NCBI GenBank assembly: GCA_034117945.1 | Contig: JAXEOR010000142.1 | Span: 1 to 25,775, forward strand | Reading direction: 5' to 3' | Length of the DNA: 25,775 nt | Source of the DNA: SIG438 sp034117945 | GTDB lineage: Bacteria > Bacillota > Clostridia > HGM11514 | Part shown: positions 25,077-25,775 of the stretch, piece after piece | How the letters are laid out: every line of letters starts with the position of its first letter | Numbering within the stretch: position 1 is the first letter of the stretch | Translations under genes and position numbers: made by a program | Notes under the pieces: model-generated | The model's database searches: none | What the model was told of the DNA's origin: nothing | The model's input: only the letters and a program-made list of their open reading frames with translations

Positions 25077-25105
25077 ATTATACCAGAAAAGAGCGGAAAA
25101 AGCAA
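25077..25105 (-). promoter_or_regulatory. Promoter of the Cys-rich gene
   Basis: Minus strand TTGCTT (25100-25105), 17-bp spacer, TATAAT (25077-25082). The -35 box abuts the stop codon of the LysM gene. The leader is about 34 nt. Confidence 0.7.
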
Positions 25106-25375
25106 TCAGGAAAGGGGGATTGAAAGCACCTGATTTTCAAAAACCTCCCCTGTTTCCAGACGGTTCAGCTTTTTCAATTCCCACACAAAGGAACGGATAT
25201 CGCAATCTGCCGGGGCATATTCCTGGGCAATTTCCCACAGGGTATCTCCCGCCTGAACCGTGACTGTTTGAAAGGATGCCGGATCCTCCGCCCTGGGACG
25301 GAACGCAATCAAATTGATTCCCAAAAGCAGCAGCAAGCACGCCCCAAAAAATCTTCTTTTATTTTTTAATCTCAT
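25106..25375 (-). CDS. LysM-domain protein, YneA-like SOS cell-division suppressor
   Basis: 89 residues from ATG 25375, with AAGG 8 nt upstream; a GTG three codons earlier is too close to that site. A basic start and one hydrophobic segment (about 9-25, FFGACLLLLLGINLIAF) form a membrane anchor or signal. One LysM domain follows at about 36-89 (VQAGDTLWEIAQEYA, then VWELKKLNRL and QVLSIP). Size and layout match Bacillus YneA, which delays septation during the SOS response, and the promoter carries LexA-type boxes. Sequence identity alone cannot exclude another small LysM protein. In Bacillus yneA diverges from lexA; here a YolD-like gene lies upstream on the same strand. Confidence 0.82.
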   Translation of the reverse strand: MRLKNKRRFFGACLLLLLGINLIAFRPRAEDPASFQTVTVQAGDTLWEIAQEYAPADCDIRSFVWELKKLNRLETGEVFENQVLSIPLS

Positions 25376-25399
25376 AGCAATCACCTTCTCTAAAAAATA

Positions 25400-25449
25400 C
25401 GAACTTTCGTTTGTATTTTAATTATACAATCAAATGTTCGCATTGTCAA
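25400..25449 (-). promoter_or_regulatory. Consensus promoter overlapped by LexA-type (SOS) boxes
   Basis: Minus strand TTGACA (25444-25449), 17-bp spacer, TATAAT (25421-25426). Box 1 (25400-25413) reads CGAACTTTCGTTTG on the + strand and covers the start region. Box 2 (25427-25440), CGAACATTTGATTG on the minus strand, fills the promoter spacer. Both keep the CGAAC-N4-G core of the Gram-positive SOS box CGAAC-RNRY-GTTYC with a few mismatches. A strong promoter masked by LexA is the expected design of an SOS gene. Confidence 0.75.
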
Positions 25450-25525
25450 GAGGTTTTTGCAAATTTTTTAAAATTTTTTTCAACCGCTCTTTTTCAAAAT
25501 TCCCTTCTGCTGTAAAGCCGAGCTG

Positions 25526-25775
25526 TTACACTTCATTTTCCCACCCGGGCAACCCTTCCCCCTCGATGGAAACAATTTCATGGATAGGGATTTCTGTTCC
25601 GTCCTCCAACGCAAGCAGTCCTTCCGGCTCCTTGATGCTTCGTACAATTCCGTTTTTGGTCAGATAAGCGCCGCCCGATTTTCTTTCATCAGGCACAAAA
25701 TAGGTCACCGAAATGCGCAGCTTTTCATTCTTGTGATCATGGACAAACTGCAATTTCACGCCGATTTCCGCCTTC
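25526..25775 (-). CDS. YolD-like protein (5'-partial)
   Basis: The frame is open to the right edge of the window, so this is the C-terminal part (82 residues visible); a GTG at 25759 in frame is probably internal. ISVTYFVPDERKSGGAY and GIVRSIKEPEGLLALEDG, then TEIPIHEIVSIEGE, match the C-terminal half of YolD-like proteins, which are usually 100-130 residues. These often neighbour or regulate Y-family DNA polymerases, so such a polymerase may lie just beyond the edge. It sits 150 bp upstream of the SOS-boxed LysM gene on the same strand, with no clear terminator between them. Confidence 0.82.
   Translation of the reverse strand, partial: KAEIGVKLQFVHDHKNEKLRISVTYFVPDERKSGGAYLTKNGIVRSIKEPEGLLALEDGTEIPIHEIVSIEGEGLPGWENEV

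Overview
The window looks like chromosomal DNA of a low-to-mid GC Bacillota bacterium of class Clostridia, probably a gut or other anaerobic fermenter. The signs are a short HisG paired with HisZ, a YolD-like protein, a LysM/YneA-like SOS gene with a Gram-positive LexA-type box, a group III Fe-alcohol dehydrogenase, strong GGAGG ribosome sites, and a secreted-type GH95 fucosidase relic with F5/8C and FIVAR modules. I cannot assign a genus. No tRNA, rRNA, CRISPR array, IS element or prophage gene was found, and no gene-free stretch exceeds 300 bases.

Layout, left to right. (1) 1-1890: the 3' part of a + strand gene fusing an AlgX/DHHW-type domain, a second GDSL/SGNH hydrolase domain and a DUF4358 domain. 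(2) 1996-2985 (-): an ATPase with one degenerate and one intact P-loop, preceded by about 147 nt of leader holding two interleaved perfect 13-bp pairings, the most switch-like element in the window. (3) 3264-8501 (-): a very large multi-module GH95 gene that has lost its 5' part, with a divergent AraC regulator (8612). (4) 9441-14479 (-): a deacetylase, comEB-like dCMP deaminase, rpiB, tsaB and tsaE, then a sugar nucleotidyltransferase and a galacturonokinase-like GHMP kinase with their own promoter. (5) 14612-17433 (-): a small carbohydrate cluster of two overlapping Gfo/Idh/MocA oxidoreductases and a ThuA-like protein, facing a divergent AraC regulator. (6) 18522-20770 (-): a Fe-dependent alcohol dehydrogenase and a LysR regulator. 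(7) 21034-24228 (+): hisZ-hisG-hisA-hisIE, overlapping by ATGA junctions behind a consensus promoter. These cover exactly the first four steps of histidine biosynthesis. (8) 24446-25775 (-): a tail-anchored small protein, a 61-residue cysteine-rich protein, a YneA-like LysM protein under a consensus promoter overlapped by LexA-type boxes, and the end of a YolD-like gene.

How the parts work together: regions 3-5 suggest a bacterium using host- or plant-derived sugars (fucosides, uronate-like sugars, oxidised sugars), with local AraC control. The his operon feeds PRPP and ATP to PRFAR and must rely on hisHF, hisB, hisC and hisD elsewhere, or lack the pathway end. The right end is a DNA-damage module. 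The features most worth follow-up are the leader RNA of the 1996-2985 ATPase gene, the triple-domain SGNH fusion, the truncated GH95 gene, the kinase/nucleotidyltransferase pair, and the SOS-linked small genes.
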